DNA of 64,000 nucleotides from Ferrimonas balearica (lineage in GTDB: Bacteria > Pseudomonadota > Gammaproteobacteria > Enterobacterales > Shewanellaceae): the NCBI RefSeq assembly GCF_019802055.1, contig NZ_JAHVHW010000007.1, forward strand, positions 1,637,403-1,701,402. Reading direction: 5' to 3'. A program made the translations under genes and the position numbers. Numbering within the stretch: the stretch's first letter is position 1; each line of letters starts with the position of its first letter. Positions 26,200 through 35,364 of the stretch are shown in pieces. The notes under the pieces were generated by a model. That model saw only the letters and a list, made by a program, of their open reading frames with translations. It made no database searches and had not been told where the DNA came from.

Positions 26200-26934
26200 T
26201 TAGTTGAGGTGTTTTTGCGCCATCTGGGCAGCACTGCTGCCGCTGTATTCGCTGATCACCTGCTTGAAAAACCGCTGGGCTTTCGCCTTATCCCCTTGTC
26301 GGTCCGCGATCAGACCCTGCTTCAGCAAGGAGTCAGAGCGCTTTGAGGACTGAGGATATTTGTCTGCCACGGTACCGAACATGGTTGCCGCTTCGCCCAA
26401 TTGCCCCTGATTGTAGAGCAACTGTCCCAGCCAATAATACGCATTGGCAGTATAGCTGGACTCGGGATACTGCTCGATGAAGCTACGGAAGGCCGGGATG
26501 GCATCATCAAAGCGACGCTCTTTGGTGGCCAGGTTCAGCGCCTGGGTATAGGCGTCCGCTTCAGAGAGGGAGGAAACCGATGGGGAACTGGGGGTGGAAG
26601 TGGCAGCTGGAGCAGCGGCCTGAGGAGCACTTTGCAGTTTTGCCAGGTCCTGATAGAGCTGGCGCTGGCGTTCCAGCATCTGCTGGATCTGGTAGGCCTG
26701 GCTCTCACTCTGACCTCGCAGTTCACCAATTTCACGCTGCATCTGATCCAGAGTTTGCTGGAGCTGCAACTGAGACTGGTTGCGGGCTTGCATCTGACGC
26801 TCCAGACGATCCACACGGCTGTGCAGGTCACCTGTGCGGGCATTACTTGGGGCAGCCTCTACAACGGGAGCGGGCGCAGCCAATGGCTGCGCCCCCCAGC
26901 ATAGAAGTGCCGTAACAATGACGACTCGCTTCAT
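26200..26934 (-). CDS. cpoB: CpoB (YbgF), cell division coordinator
   Basis: This 244-residue periplasmic protein has a signal peptide (MKRVVIVTALLCWGAQPLAA). A trimerising coiled coil follows (residues about 38-95, HSRVDRLERQMQARNQSQLQ onward), then a Pro/Ser/Ala linker and C-terminal TPR repeats (EADAYTQALNLATKERRFDDAIPAFRSFIEQYP and two more). CpoB couples outer-membrane constriction by Tol-Pal to peptidoglycan synthesis by PBP1B. It is the last gene of the tol-pal operon, 15 bp after pal. Confidence 0.94.
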   Translation of the reverse strand: MKRVVIVTALLCWGAQPLAAPAPVVEAAPSNARTGDLHSRVDRLERQMQARNQSQLQLQQTLDQMQREIGELRGQSESQAYQIQQMLERQRQLYQDLAKLQSAPQAAAPAATSTPSSPSVSSLSEADAYTQALNLATKERRFDDAIPAFRSFIEQYPESSYTANAYYWLGQLLYNQGQLGEAATMFGTVADKYPQSSKRSDSLLKQGLIADRQGDKAKAQRFFKQVISEYSGSSAAQMAQKHLN

Positions 26935-26949
26935 AGCTTTCCTTTCGGA

Positions 26950-27477
26950 TTAGTACACCAGTACTGCACGACGGTTTTTGGCGTGCGCAGCATCAGTGGC
27001 AGAGGAGTCCAGCGGCTTCTCTTCACCGTAGGAAACGATGGTGATTTGAGAAGACAGTACGCCCAGACCCTGCAGGTAACGCTCTACAGCCTTGGCACGA
27101 CGCTCGCCCAGGGCGATGTTGTACTCAGGAGTACCGCGCTCGTCGGCGTGACCTTCGATCAGTACCTTGGTGCTCGGGTTTTCAACCAGGAACGCCGCGT
27201 GGGCTTCCAGCAGCTCGGCATACTGACCAGCAACATCGCTGCGGTCGAAGTCGAAGTAGATGATGTGCTCCTGACGCAGCTGCTCGTACTTCTGACGCTG
27301 GATCTCTTCCGGAGTCTGTACCTGCTCGATGGCACCGGTTTGTACGCCGGATTCAACCTGCTGCTGGTTAGAGCTGGAGGAGGACTGGGCATCGGTGTCG
27401 CTGGTAGAGCTACAAGCAGTCAGAGCCAGAGCCGGAACCGCAATCAGCAAACCCTTAAGAACTTGGTTCAATTTCAT
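26950..27477 (-). CDS. pal: Pal, peptidoglycan-associated lipoprotein
   Basis: This 175-residue outer-membrane lipoprotein has the lipobox LTACSS (Cys at residue 22), a Ser/Gln-rich linker and an OmpA-like domain that binds peptidoglycan ([41 protein letters not shown]). It interacts with TolB and anchors the outer membrane to the cell wall during division. AGGA precedes the ATG. It lies between tolB and cpoB in the usual order. Confidence 0.97.
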   Translation of the reverse strand: MKLNQVLKGLLIAVPALALTACSSTSDTDAQSSSSSNQQQVESGVQTGAIEQVQTPEEIQRQKYEQLRQEHIIYFDFDRSDVAGQYAELLEAHAAFLVENPSTKVLIEGHADERGTPEYNIALGERRAKAVERYLQGLGVLSSQITIVSYGEEKPLDSSATDAAHAKNRRAVLVY

Positions 27478-27516
27478 CGGACGAATCCTATTTTTTCTAC
27501 TTAATGACGATACTTC

Positions 27517-28884
27517 TTAGAGGTACGGCGACCAGGCAGGGGCTTTTACGTTGCCCACCTGCACTGGCAGTCGCGCCTTAAAACGGCCATCCATGGAGAC
27601 CGCAGCCAAAACTTGTCGACCATTATGGGTGGTCCCATAGATGATCATGCTGCCATTGGGCGCCACACTTGGAGACTCATCGAGATAGGTCTCGGTGAGA
27701 ACGTCCATGTAGCCGGTGCTCAGCTCCATGCGCGCAATGTTAAATTTTCCGTTGGTGCGATTTACCATCACCAGATAGCGACCATCTGGCGTAATCGAAC
27801 CCCCGAGGTTCCATTCACCTTGGAATGTAAGCCTCTGAATTCGACCGGAATCCAAATATACTCGATATATCTGGGGCCGACCACCCCGCTCGGAGGTGAA
27901 CACCAGCGACTTGCCATCCGGCGACCAGGTCGGCTCGGTATCGATGGCATAGTGGTTGGTGATCCGCTTCAGTGCGCGAGTCGCCAGATCCAGGGTATAG
28001 ATCTCAGAGCTGCCGTCCTTGGACAGAGTCATCGCCAGCTGTTTGCCATCCGGAGACCAGGAGGGCGAACCGTTGATGCCGGCAAAGCTGGTCACCCGCT
28101 CACGCTGCTGCGTGTAGAGATCCTGGATGTAGATCTCGGAGCGGCGGTTTTCGAACGACACGTAAGCCAGCTTACGGCCATCCGGTGACCAGGACGGTGA
28201 CATCAGCGGCTCGCGTGAGCGCAGCAGTACCGTCTCGTTGTAGCCATCATAGTCGGCCACACGAAGCTGGAACTTAAAGGGCGCGGCAGATTCATCCACG
28301 GTCACGTAAGCGATTTTGGTGAGGAAGGCCCCTTTGGTGCCGGTCAGCGCTTCGTACACCAGATCGGAGATACGGTGGCCATAGCGGCGAAACTGCGCTT
28401 TCGGAATGACGGTTTCCCGGCCTTCGATCACGTGGTCCTTGGTTTGCACCAGACCGTTGCCATCAAAGCCTTTGGAATCACCGCCAGTGGCCTGAGCGCG
28501 GATAAGATCCACCAACTCAAAGCTCACCTTGAACTGATCCGGCCCCTGCTGGCTGACCTTCCCCAACACCACGGCTTCGGCGCCGGTGTTGATCCAGGCT
28601 TCCAAGTTCATCTGCGGCTCAACGCTGATGTCGGTCTGGGGCAGTTGAGTAACCGGCAGCGGATTGAAGCTGCCGGAGCGACGCAGGTCGGAGGTAACCA
28701 CATCGCTGATCTGCTCCGGCATCGGCCCGGGACCTTCCCACACAAAAGGCACCACCGCGACCGGACGGGCCGCATTCACCCCTTCCGTGATCACAATCTC
28801 CAAAGTGGCACGTGCTGGCATCGACACCAGCAGCACCAGGGCCATCACGGCCTGAACAATACGTGGGATCCAGTTGTTCATCAT
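27517..28884 (-). CDS. tolB: TolB, periplasmic Tol-Pal protein
   Basis: This protein of about 455 residues has a signal peptide (ending near SMPARA), an N-terminal domain ([20 protein letters not shown]), and a six-bladed beta-propeller with WSPDG repeats ([56 protein letters not shown]). TolB binds Pal and TolA. Two adjacent ATGs are possible starts; AAGGA is better spaced from the second (28881). It follows tolA with almost no gap. Confidence 0.97.
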   Translation of the reverse strand: MMNNWIPRIVQAVMALVLLVSMPARATLEIVITEGVNAARPVAVVPFVWEGPGPMPEQISDVVTSDLRRSGSFNPLPVTQLPQTDISVEPQMNLEAWINTGAEAVVLGKVSQQGPDQFKVSFELVDLIRAQATGGDSKGFDGNGLVQTKDHVIEGRETVIPKAQFRRYGHRISDLVYEALTGTKGAFLTKIAYVTVDESAAPFKFQLRVADYDGYNETVLLRSREPLMSPSWSPDGRKLAYVSFENRRSEIYIQDLYTQQRERVTSFAGINGSPSWSPDGKQLAMTLSKDGSSEIYTLDLATRALKRITNHYAIDTEPTWSPDGKSLVFTSERGGRPQIYRVYLDSGRIQRLTFQGEWNLGGSITPDGRYLVMVNRTNGKFNIARMELSTGYMDVLTETYLDESPSVAPNGSMIIYGTTHNGRQVLAAVSMDGRFKARLPVQVGNVKAPAWSPYL

Positions 28885-28888
28885 GTCC

Positions 28889-29815
28889 TTACAGTTCCGG
28901 CTTAAAGGTAATGGTCAAATCTTTCATCTGCTGATAGACATCAGGCTCAGCAGAGACAGGCAGATTCCCGGCAGCACGGATGGCTGCTTCCGTCGCGCGA
29001 CATACCTGCGCATCGCCACTGATGACGCTCTGGCTGATTACAAAACCATCCGGCGCCAACATCAGGCGAACACGGCATTCTTTGCCACGCATGCTGCGGT
29101 CTTCCCGCAAGTTGCGTTTGATTGCCTGCTGAATCAGGACTGAGTAGCGGTCAACTTCGCTGAGTACCTGCTGTTGACGGACCGCAGCCAATTCGGCTTG
29201 CTCTGCCGCCATTTGAGCAGCCAGGTCTTCTTCACGGGCTTTGCGCGCCGCCTCTTCCGCTTCCTTACGCTTGCGCTCTTCCTCTTTGCGCTTGCGCTCG
29301 GCCTCTGCCTTGCGGGCCGCTTCCTCTTCCGCCTTGCGCTTACGCTCGGCTTCCTGACGGGCAGCTTCCTCTTTAGCGGCCTTCTCCGCAGCCTGACGAG
29401 CGCGCTGCTCCTCCTCCTGCTGCTTGATCTTAGCCAGCTTGGCGGCTTCCTCCGCCTTCTTAATCTCAGCCTGACGCTGCTGACGCTCCTGCTCCAGCTT
29501 TCTCAGACGCTCCTGTTCGGCCTGGCGTTTGCGCTCGGCTTCCTTGGCCTGACGGTCAAGTTCTGCCTGACGCTGACGCTCCGCTTCACGGGCTGCCGCT
29601 TCCTGGGCACGGATCCGTTCCACATGTTGCTCGACCTGCGCCTTATCCACCGCCACCGCCTGCACCACCGGCGCGCTGGCCTGAGGCTGGGGCTTCGGTT
29701 TGCTGGCGAAGTCCACACTCACTGCCAGCAGGCCCAGCAGACCGGCGTGCAGCAGCACAGAGATGGTCAGAGGCAGCCCGATAGGCTGCTGGCCGGGTTT
29801 GGATTGCTTACTCAT
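28889..29815 (-). CDS. tolA: TolA, inner-membrane spanning Tol protein
   Basis: This 308-residue protein has one N-terminal membrane helix ([19 protein letters not shown], residues about 15-35), then a long Ala/Glu/Lys/Arg/Gln-rich helical domain (about 55-205) that crosses the periplasm. The C-terminal TolA domain ([41 protein letters not shown]) binds TolB. Low-complexity coding such as [20 protein letters not shown] explains the repetitive DNA here. The start overlaps the tolR end by 8 bp. Confidence 0.96.
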   Translation of the reverse strand: MSKQSKPGQQPIGLPLTISVLLHAGLLGLLAVSVDFASKPKPQPQASAPVVQAVAVDKAQVEQHVERIRAQEAAAREAERQRQAELDRQAKEAERKRQAEQERLRKLEQERQQRQAEIKKAEEAAKLAKIKQQEEEQRARQAAEKAAKEEAARQEAERKRKAEEEAARKAEAERKRKEEERKRKEAEEAARKAREEDLAAQMAAEQAELAAVRQQQVLSEVDRYSVLIQQAIKRNLREDRSMRGKECRVRLMLAPDGFVISQSVISGDAQVCRATEAAIRAAGNLPVSAEPDVYQQMKDLTITFKPEL

Positions 29816-30239
29816 TGGATTCCGTCATCAAACCAACAGACGGTACGCCGGCGCTCTGCAGGCTCACCATCAACTGAACGATCTGGTCATAGGAGACTTG
29901 TCGGTCACCGTTCACCACCACAGGCCGATCCGGGTTGATCTGCAACTCAGCCGCCACCAGCGCCGCCAGCTCATCAAGCATCAGCGGTTTGCGCTCATCC
30001 ACGGAGCCGTTATCGAGGAAGTACTCCCCCTCTTTGTTGACCGAGGCCACCAGCGGCGGCTTGGAGTCAGCGGAGAGGGGTTCGGCACTGGCCTGAGGCA
30101 GATCCACCTTCACCCCCTGAGTCACCAAGGGGGCGGTGGCCATAAAGATGATCAACAGCACCAGCATCACGTCGATGTAAGGTACGACGTTGATCTCCGC
30201 CACTTTACGGCGTCGTTTACGCTGGTATCCGGCCATCAT
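29808..30239 (-). CDS. tolR: TolR, Tol proton-channel subunit
   Basis: This 143-residue ExbD/TolR protein has one membrane helix ([33 protein letters not shown]), in which the Asp of [12 protein letters not shown] is the conserved proton-conducting residue. A periplasmic dimerisation domain follows. With TolQ it energises TolA. The ATG overlaps the tolQ stop (ATGA). Confidence 0.97.
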   Translation of the reverse strand: MMAGYQRKRRRKVAEINVVPYIDVMLVLLIIFMATAPLVTQGVKVDLPQASAEPLSADSKPPLVASVNKEGEYFLDNGSVDERKPLMLDELAALVAAELQINPDRPVVVNGDRQVSYDQIVQLMVSLQSAGVPSVGLMTESNE

Positions 30240-30928
30240 GCGCGGGGTTCTCCCTGCTGGCTGTATGCCTGGCGGTGGAGGATGGCGGAGAACTCCTCCA
30301 TAAAGTTGGCGTAGCTGTTCTCCAGCTTTTCAACCCGGGTGGAGAAGCGGTTAAAGAAGATCACCGCGGGAATCGCTGCAAACAGGCCCATGGCGGTTGC
30401 AATAAGCGCTTCGGCAATACCGGGGGCCACCATGTTCAGGGTGGCGTGCTGCACGCTGCCCAGGGCGATAAAGGAGTTCATGATCCCCCAAACCGTACCA
30501 AACAGGCCGATGTAGGGGCTGGTGGAGCCGATGGTGGCCAGCATCGGCAGATGCTGTTCCAGCTTATCCACCTCCCGGGAGAGGGAAACGCGCATCGCCC
30601 GGTAGCTGCCATCCATCACCGCTTCTGCGCTGCGGGAGGATTTGGAAAGACGGGCGTACTCTTTGAATCCATTGGTGAACATCAGCTCCAGGCCAGTATT
30701 CTGGTCACCACGGGCGGAAAGCTCCTGGTACAGGCGGTTCAGGTCCACACCGGACCAGAAGCGGTCTTCAAACCGCGTGGCCCGACGCTGGGCTTCCTTC
30801 AGGGCTTTGTGTCGCTGGAAGATCACCGTCCACGCGGCAATCGACATCATCAGCAGGAAAATCATCACCAGCTTGACCAACAAGCTGGCTTCCAGGAATA
30901 GGCCAATAAACGAAATCTCAGCCGGCAC
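30236..30928 (-). CDS. tolQ: TolQ, Tol proton-channel subunit
   Basis: This 230-residue MotA/ExbB-type membrane protein has three membrane helices, with the second and third in [23 protein letters not shown] and [27 protein letters not shown] place the start at the GTG at 30928 ([19 protein letters not shown]). It has AGGAG 7 nt upstream and gives the family length, whereas the next upstream ATG (30985) lies deep in ybgC. The gene therefore begins within the last codons of ybgC, 11 bp overlapped. Confidence 0.95.
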   Translation of the reverse strand: MPAEISFIGLFLEASLLVKLVMIFLLMMSIAAWTVIFQRHKALKEAQRRATRFEDRFWSGVDLNRLYQELSARGDQNTGLELMFTNGFKEYARLSKSSRSAEAVMDGSYRAMRVSLSREVDKLEQHLPMLATIGSTSPYIGLFGTVWGIMNSFIALGSVQHATLNMVAPGIAEALIATAMGLFAAIPAVIFFNRFSTRVEKLENSYANFMEEFSAILHRQAYSQQGEPRA

Positions 30929-31337
30929 GTGCAAGCTCCTGTTTGATCGATTGAGGGATTTTTGTCGGTGTAAATGAGTCGGCACTCAAGCTGCCGATCT
31001 TGACCTGGGCCTGGCAATAAACCTCACCCGCCTCATCCATAAGCTGCTGTTCAAACACCAGGCTGACACCGCCAAGTTTGACCAGACTGGTCACGACTTC
31101 GAGTTGTTGATTGAACCGAGCGGGACGGACGAAATCGATGGTCATCTGACGGACAGCAAACACCAGGTTTTCTGCCATCAGCCGATCCTGCTCGAAACCG
31201 AGGCTGCGTAGCATCTCAGTCCGCGCGTGTTCGAAGAAGTTCAAATAATTGGCGTGATACACCACGCCGCCAGCGTCCGTGTCCGAATAGTAGACGCGGA
31301 CCGGCCAGTGAAAAGCTCCGCTCGCCACAGCATCCAT
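30918..31337 (-). CDS. ybgC: YbgC, acyl-CoA thioesterase of the tol-pal operon
   Basis: This 139-residue hot-dog-fold thioesterase has the YbgC signature [25 protein letters not shown], in which the Asp before AGGVVYH is the catalytic residue. It hydrolyses short- or long-chain acyl-CoA or acyl-ACP and is the usual first gene of the tol-pal operon. The ribosome-binding site is weak. The end overlaps tolQ. Confidence 0.95.
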   Translation of the reverse strand: MDAVASGAFHWPVRVYYSDTDAGGVVYHANYLNFFEHARTEMLRSLGFEQDRLMAENLVFAVRQMTIDFVRPARFNQQLEVVTSLVKLGGVSLVFEQQLMDEAGEVYCQAQVKIGSLSADSFTPTKIPQSIKQELARAG

Positions 31338-31462
31338 CGCTCTGTTAAATGGTCCGGCTACTATACCCGAGCCCTTTGTGCGATGGGAGAGGCGAGAGCG
31401 CGCTTGCGCAGCAAATAACTGATAAAAAGCGCTAACAAACGGCCAGACTTGAAGAAAACGAT

Positions 31463-31491
31463 AAAAATGGCGGCCATTTGGCCGCCATTTT
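31463..31491 (-). terminator. Oligopeptidase-gene terminator
   Basis: AATGGCGGCC and GGCCGCCATT form a stem with an ATTT loop. Read on the minus strand it ends in ATTTTTAT, 15 nt past the oligopeptidase stop. Confidence 0.85.
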
Positions 31492-31505
31492 CCCGTTGCA
31501 GACGC

Positions 31506-33626
31506 TTACAAATTGTCCGGAATGGTCAGCCCGAAGCTGTGCCACAGGAAGGCGTAAATGTCCCGCTCCTCCGCGATGCGCATGGCGGTCGGCTTGCCCG
31601 CGCCATGACCGGCATTGTGCTCAATACGGGCAAAGATGGGGGCTTCACCCTGTTGGGCCGCCTGTACCGCTGCAGTGAACTTGTAACTGTGGGCAGGGAC
31701 CACACGGTCATCGTGATCCGCGGTCATTACCATGGTGGCAGGATAGGCCCGCTCAGCCACGTTGTGGTACGGGGAGTATGCCTTGAGGAACGCGAAATCC
31801 TCGGCGTTATCCGCGCTGCCGTACTCCGGGATCCAGGCCCAACCGATGGTGAACTTGTGATAGCGCAGCATATCCAGCACCCCCACCGCCGGAAGCACGG
31901 CAGCAAACAGGTCAGGACGCTGAGTCAGTGCCGCACCCATCAGCAGGCCACCGTTGGAACGGCCGTACGCCCCTAAGCGCTCACTCCGGGTGTAACCCTC
32001 TTCAATCAGGTACTCGGCAGCCGCAAAGTAGTCATCAAACACGTTCTGCTTGTTCTCACGCATGCCGCCCTGATGCCAGTGCAGGCCGTACTCGCCGCCA
32101 CCGCGCAGGTTGGGTACTGCGTAAACGCCACCCATATCCAGCCAGGCGATAGTCGCCGGGGAGAAGCGTGGCGTGACGGAGATATTGAAACCGCCGTAGG
32201 CGTACAGCAGCGTCGGGTTCTCACCGTCCTTCTTCAGTCCCTTCTTGTAGGTGATCAGCATCGGCACCTGAGTACCGTCTTTGCTCTTGTAGAACACCTG
32301 TTCAGAGACATACTCCTCCGGGTTAAACGCCACTTCAGGCAGTCGATGGGCTTTCACCGCATCACCGTCGAAGTCGTAGCGGTATACCCCTGCCGGATGG
32401 ATGGTGGAGTTGAAGGAGAAGTAGAGGCTCTCGTCGGTGCGACGGCCACTCAGACCCACCACGCGACCGGCACCCGGCAGCGCGAGGTGATGACGCTGCT
32501 TACCGTCCAGACCGTAAACGGTCACGTCCGCCAGCACGTCTTTCAGGCGCACCACAACGAAGTGGTCATTCACCACCTTGGCGCTGTCGATAGGAGAGGC
32601 GGATTCCGCCACCAGAGTCTGCCAGTTGGCCGGGCTGGGATCCGCCAGATCAATGGCTACGATGCGACCGTTGGGGGCATCCAGATCGGTCTTGAAGTAA
32701 TAGCGGCTGTCGTCGTTACCCAGGTAGCTGACCTCTGCCACCAGATCGGCAACCAGAGGAGAAACCTTGCCACTGGCCAGGTCCATCATATAGACGCGGT
32801 TACGACGGTCAGTCCCTTGCCACACGCTGATCAGCAACGTCTTGCCATCATCAGACAGGGTCGGGGCAAAGCCCCACTCCGGTTGGTCCGGACGCTCAAA
32901 CACCAGCGTGTCCTCGCTCTGTGCGTCACCGATCTTGTGGTAGTAGAGCTTCTGGAAGCGGTTCACCTCCTCCAGTTTGCCCTCCCCTTTCGGCGCGTCG
33001 TAGCGGGCGTACCATACACCCTCACCGGCTTTGTCCCACTGGGGCGTGGAGAACTTGATCCACTCAAGGGGTTCGCCCAGTGCCTTTCCATCTTCAACAC
33101 GAACAAAGTGCCACTGCTGCCAGTCAGAACCGGACTGGGATACGCCGTAGCCCAGTACGCTGCCGTCCGGGCTCACGGAGATGCCGCTCAGGGAGACGGT
33201 GCCCGCGTCGGACAAGGTGTTGGGGTCCAGCAACACCCGTGCTTCTGCACCGGGCTGGTCAATAACATAGAGTACGGACTGGCTTTGCAGCCCGTCATTG
33301 CGGAAGAAGAATTCACGCTCCCCTTTGAACCAGGGCGCGCCCACTTTTTCGTAGTTCCACAGCTCGCTGATGCGGTTTTCAATAACATCACGGTTGGGGA
33401 TCGCCGCCAACAGCGTCTCACCGTAGAGCCGTTGTGCTTCGACCCACGCCTGAGTCTGAGGCTGTTGCGGGTCTTCCAGATAGCGATAAGGGTCGGCCAC
33501 TGCCTGGCCGTGCAGTTGATCCACAACCGGTCCACGGGGGCTTTCCGGCGCTACAGGCAGGCTGCTTTGACACCCTGCTAACAGCAGCGCGGCCACCAGG
33601 CTGCTCCACTTGCTCTTGCTTAACAT
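31506..33626 (-). CDS. Prolyl oligopeptidase family lipoprotein
   Basis: This 706-residue S9A peptidase has a lipoprotein signal (MLSKSKWSSLVAALLLAGCQ, lipobox LLAGC), then DPYRYLEDPQQPQTQAWVEAQ, a seven-bladed beta-propeller (about 80-430), and an alpha/beta-hydrolase domain. The catalytic Ser lies in AYGRSNGGLLMG, the Asp in MTADHDDRVVPAHSYKF and the His in IEHNAGHGAGKP. It should cleave short proline-containing peptides in the periplasm or at the outer membrane. The ATG at 33626 has GGGAG upstream. A frame from 33662 would add a poor leader. Confidence 0.92.
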   Translation of the reverse strand: MLSKSKWSSLVAALLLAGCQSSLPVAPESPRGPVVDQLHGQAVADPYRYLEDPQQPQTQAWVEAQRLYGETLLAAIPNRDVIENRISELWNYEKVGAPWFKGEREFFFRNDGLQSQSVLYVIDQPGAEARVLLDPNTLSDAGTVSLSGISVSPDGSVLGYGVSQSGSDWQQWHFVRVEDGKALGEPLEWIKFSTPQWDKAGEGVWYARYDAPKGEGKLEEVNRFQKLYYHKIGDAQSEDTLVFERPDQPEWGFAPTLSDDGKTLLISVWQGTDRRNRVYMMDLASGKVSPLVADLVAEVSYLGNDDSRYYFKTDLDAPNGRIVAIDLADPSPANWQTLVAESASPIDSAKVVNDHFVVVRLKDVLADVTVYGLDGKQRHHLALPGAGRVVGLSGRRTDESLYFSFNSTIHPAGVYRYDFDGDAVKAHRLPEVAFNPEEYVSEQVFYKSKDGTQVPMLITYKKGLKKDGENPTLLYAYGGFNISVTPRFSPATIAWLDMGGVYAVPNLRGGGEYGLHWHQGGMRENKQNVFDDYFAAAEYLIEEGYTRSERLGAYGRSNGGLLMGAALTQRPDLFAAVLPAVGVLDMLRYHKFTIGWAWIPEYGSADNAEDFAFLKAYSPYHNVAERAYPATMVMTADHDDRVVPAHSYKFTAAVQAAQQGEAPIFARIEHNAGHGAGKPTAMRIAEERDIYAFLWHSFGLTIPDNL

Positions 33627-33933
33627 CGTGTTACTGCTCCCTGTGTTGTTGTTATGTAGCATGAGTTGTAAACGGCGCCACTCTACCCAGCTCTCGGGGA
33701 CGGGATCAACTCACCGACGCAAGAGATCTGGCACACAAACTAGATTTTTTTACCCTGAAGATGCATATCGAGCGTTCATTCATTTGCCATTCAGGAAGAA
33801 AAATCCGACCCTAAGCTCCCGTTTTATGCGGCATTAGTGACCAGGCAGGCAAATTATTCCCGAACTGTTCCACCCCCGCATTCACCGGCGCATTAAATTA
33901 CTTTTTCTAATCTGAAAATGGAATTTTTCTAGT

Positions 33934-33962
33934 TTGATGGTAACCGGGGAGCTACCTAGAAT
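33934..33962 (+). promoter_or_regulatory. Sigma-70-like promoter of a candidate small RNA
   Basis: TTGATG (33934-33939), a 17-bp spacer and TAGAAT (33957-33962). The promoter is enclosed by a dyad of TTCTAG (33927-33932) and CTAGAA (33956-33961), which could be an operator. Confidence 0.5.
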
Positions 33963-33968
33963 ACGCCC

Positions 33969-34124
33969 TGTATTCGGAACAGTCCGGCGACTACGCCGCC
34001 CAAATCCGACGTTATCGACGCTTAAGCAACGCCGATAATGTTCCCTGGTTCTTTTGCTTAACTTCCTTCTTAGATTGTTGATTGCATTCAATCTTACCCG
34101 CTGAGTTTCAGCGGGTTTTTTTTT
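33969..34124 (+). ncRNA. Candidate small RNA of about 155 nt
   Basis: The segment runs from about 7 nt after a good sigma-70 promoter to a textbook terminator at 34096-34124. It contains no sizeable open frame. Internal pairing is possible: CGTTATCG with CGATAATG (around 34010-34042), and GGCG/CGCC near 33990. I do not recognise it as a known RNA family, and it could also be an untranslated leader or unused. Confidence 0.4.
34096..34124 (+). terminator. Strong terminator in the intergenic region
   Basis: CCCGCTGA (34097-34104) pairs with TCAGCGGG (34108-34115), followed by nine T on the plus strand. No annotated plus-strand gene precedes it, which implies an unannotated transcript. Confidence 0.85.
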
Positions 34125-34149
34125 GTCTTTTTTCAGCACTAATGGCTTT

Positions 34150-34630
34150 CGGCATGTAAATATCCACCTGCATAGCAGGTGGCTTTGATTAGCCCCCTTC
34201 AAGGGGGCTTTTTGGTTTATGGGGATGCCACAGGCATGTGACTTCAGAAGTATCATTACCCCCTTTGCCGGGAGCGGCCCGGCGGCCGCCAGAAGGGCTT
34301 ACGCCCCTCTGGACTCCCCTATGCCTCCGGCGCGACGAAAGCCCCTCGCTCCCTCTCCTTTCCATTTCAGCTCTGGCCAGACTCGCTTCCATGCTCGGCT
34401 GGCCACTCGGGCCTTCCATGGCCCTCGGCTTCATTCCCAGTCGCTCCCGCTCGGCGCCGCGAGTCGGCGAAGGGGGACGGCTTTCGCCGTGAAAGACCGG
34501 CGGACAACATCAAACGGATTCGATTTTGAGGCTCGTCTACTTATCCGTTTACGCGAAGATATTTAGAAGTCTCAACTCTACGGGCAAAGCCCCGAAATTC
34601 TGTTCACCACCGCCATAGGCGGTGGTTTTG
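34150..34630. repeat. Hairpin-bounded GC-rich segment, possible decayed mobile element
   Basis: The left end has CCACCTGC-ATA-GCAGGTGG (34164-34182) and AGCCCCCT/AGGGGGCT (34191-34209, followed by T5). The right end has CCACCGCC-ATA-GGCGGTGG (34607-34625). The two outer palindromes share the CCACC...ATA...GGTGG design in the same orientation. Inside are CCAGAAGGGC/GCCCCTCTGG (34289-34312) and AAACGGAT/ATCCGTTT (34512-34550). End palindromes of this kind recall IS200/IS605-type elements, but no transposase is present. Confidence 0.35.
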
Positions 34631-34637
34631 GGATGAC

Positions 34638-34665
34638 AAAAAAAACGCACGGCAAGCCGTGCGTT
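34638..34665 (-). terminator. Terminator of the lateral motor operon
   Basis: ACGCACGGC (34645-34653) pairs with GCCGTGCGT (34656-34664). On the minus strand it is followed by eight T, 20 nt past the last gene of the operon. Confidence 0.9.
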
Positions 34666-34684
34666 CTGTTGTTACCCGTCAGCG

Positions 34685-34969
34685 CTACTGGAAGAGGAAG
34701 ACGTACCCCAATATGGCGAAGGAAAGCAGGGCCGCAAACACCACAGGGTAAAGCAGGTAGCCATCACTGGCCCGCCGTGCCCGGAAGAAGCAGAGCTTGA
34801 TCAGCAGGATGTTGTAGGCCACCACCAGCAGGGCGATGATGCAGCCGTAGACAAAGGTGAGCGAGTCGAGCACCAAAGCCACGCCCCCCAGCAACAGCCA
34901 ATCCCCTACGATGAGGTAAAGAAAATACTTCTGTAATCTGTCCGGACCATGCCGCTGAAACTGGCTCAT
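34685..34969 (-). CDS. Small membrane protein at the end of the lateral flagellar operon
   Basis: This 94-residue protein has three likely membrane helices (FLYLIVGDWLLLGGVALVL, FVYGCIIALLVVAYNILLIKLCFF and YLLYPVVFAALLSFAILGYVFLF). The ATG overlaps the stop of the PilZ gene (ATGA), so the two are translationally coupled and very probably work together. I do not recognise the family. Its place after motA-motB-pilZ suggests a role at the lateral motor or in c-di-GMP response, but that is inference only. Confidence 0.78.
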   Translation of the reverse strand: MSQFQRHGPDRLQKYFLYLIVGDWLLLGGVALVLDSLTFVYGCIIALLVVAYNILLIKLCFFRARRASDGYLLYPVVFAALLSFAILGYVFLFQ

Positions 34970-35364
34970 CGTCCATCCCTCTTGCTTTTCAATCGGCTGA
35001 TGGCGGAGTAGAGCGCCAACAGCTGAGTCTTTTCCATCTCCTCCCAGGACAACCCGTAGAAGTGCAGTGCCCCCTGTACCGGGCTCTTTCGCACTACCCG
35101 GCAGGGCAACAACAACTCCCCGATCTCCAGTTGTACCTGGGTGTCCATCTCGATGGGGGCCGCACTGATCAGGCCGCACCCACCAACACTCACGTCCTTC
35201 AATGATCCCAGGCCCAGCACCTTGTCGCGAAACCAGTGGGGCTTGATCAGTCTGGCGGGAATGCCGTCGCAGGCCAGCACCAGGGGCTGCTCCGGATCAT
35301 CGCGTAACGACAGTCGTGCATGGGCCCGTCGATTGTCCTCGACGCACTGCTGCTCATCACTCAT
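34966..35364 (-). CDS. PilZ-domain protein in the lateral motor operon
   Basis: This 132-residue protein is a single PilZ domain. It has the c-di-GMP-binding N-terminal arginine motif (NRRAHARLSL, residues about 11-20) and the DVSVGGCGL motif (D-x-S-x-x-G, about 57-65). The ATG overlaps the motB stop and the stop overlaps the next gene, so it is embedded in the motA-motB operon. A natural inference is a c-di-GMP-dependent brake on the lateral motor, analogous to YcgR, but it lacks the YcgR N-terminal domain. Confidence 0.88.
   Translation of the reverse strand: MSDEQQCVEDNRRAHARLSLRDDPEQPLVLACDGIPARLIKPHWFRDKVLGLGSLKDVSVGGCGLISAAPIEMDTQVQLEIGELLLPCRVVRKSPVQGALHFYGLSWEEMEKTQLLALYSAISRLKSKRDGR

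Larger units (their letters stand above)
33627..34684. other. 1-kb region without a convincing protein gene
   Basis: No open frame here has a recognisable domain or good start. The region holds a promoter and terminator that could bound a small RNA (33934-34124), several strong hairpins, a GC-rich segment at 34255-34500, and the terminator of the lateral flagellar operon at 34638-34665. Composition changes sharply from A/T-rich (33700-33960) to GC-rich (34260-34500). Confidence 0.7.

Noticed and set aside
29174-29938. Leu/Phe-rich plus-strand frame opposite tolA
   Set aside because: The apparent membrane protein is the complement of the Ala/Glu/Lys/Arg repeat codons of tolA.
33882-34256. 124-codon minus-strand ORF in the 1-kb gap
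   Set aside because: Basic, unstructured product that runs across two strong hairpins and a terminator; no ribosome-binding site.
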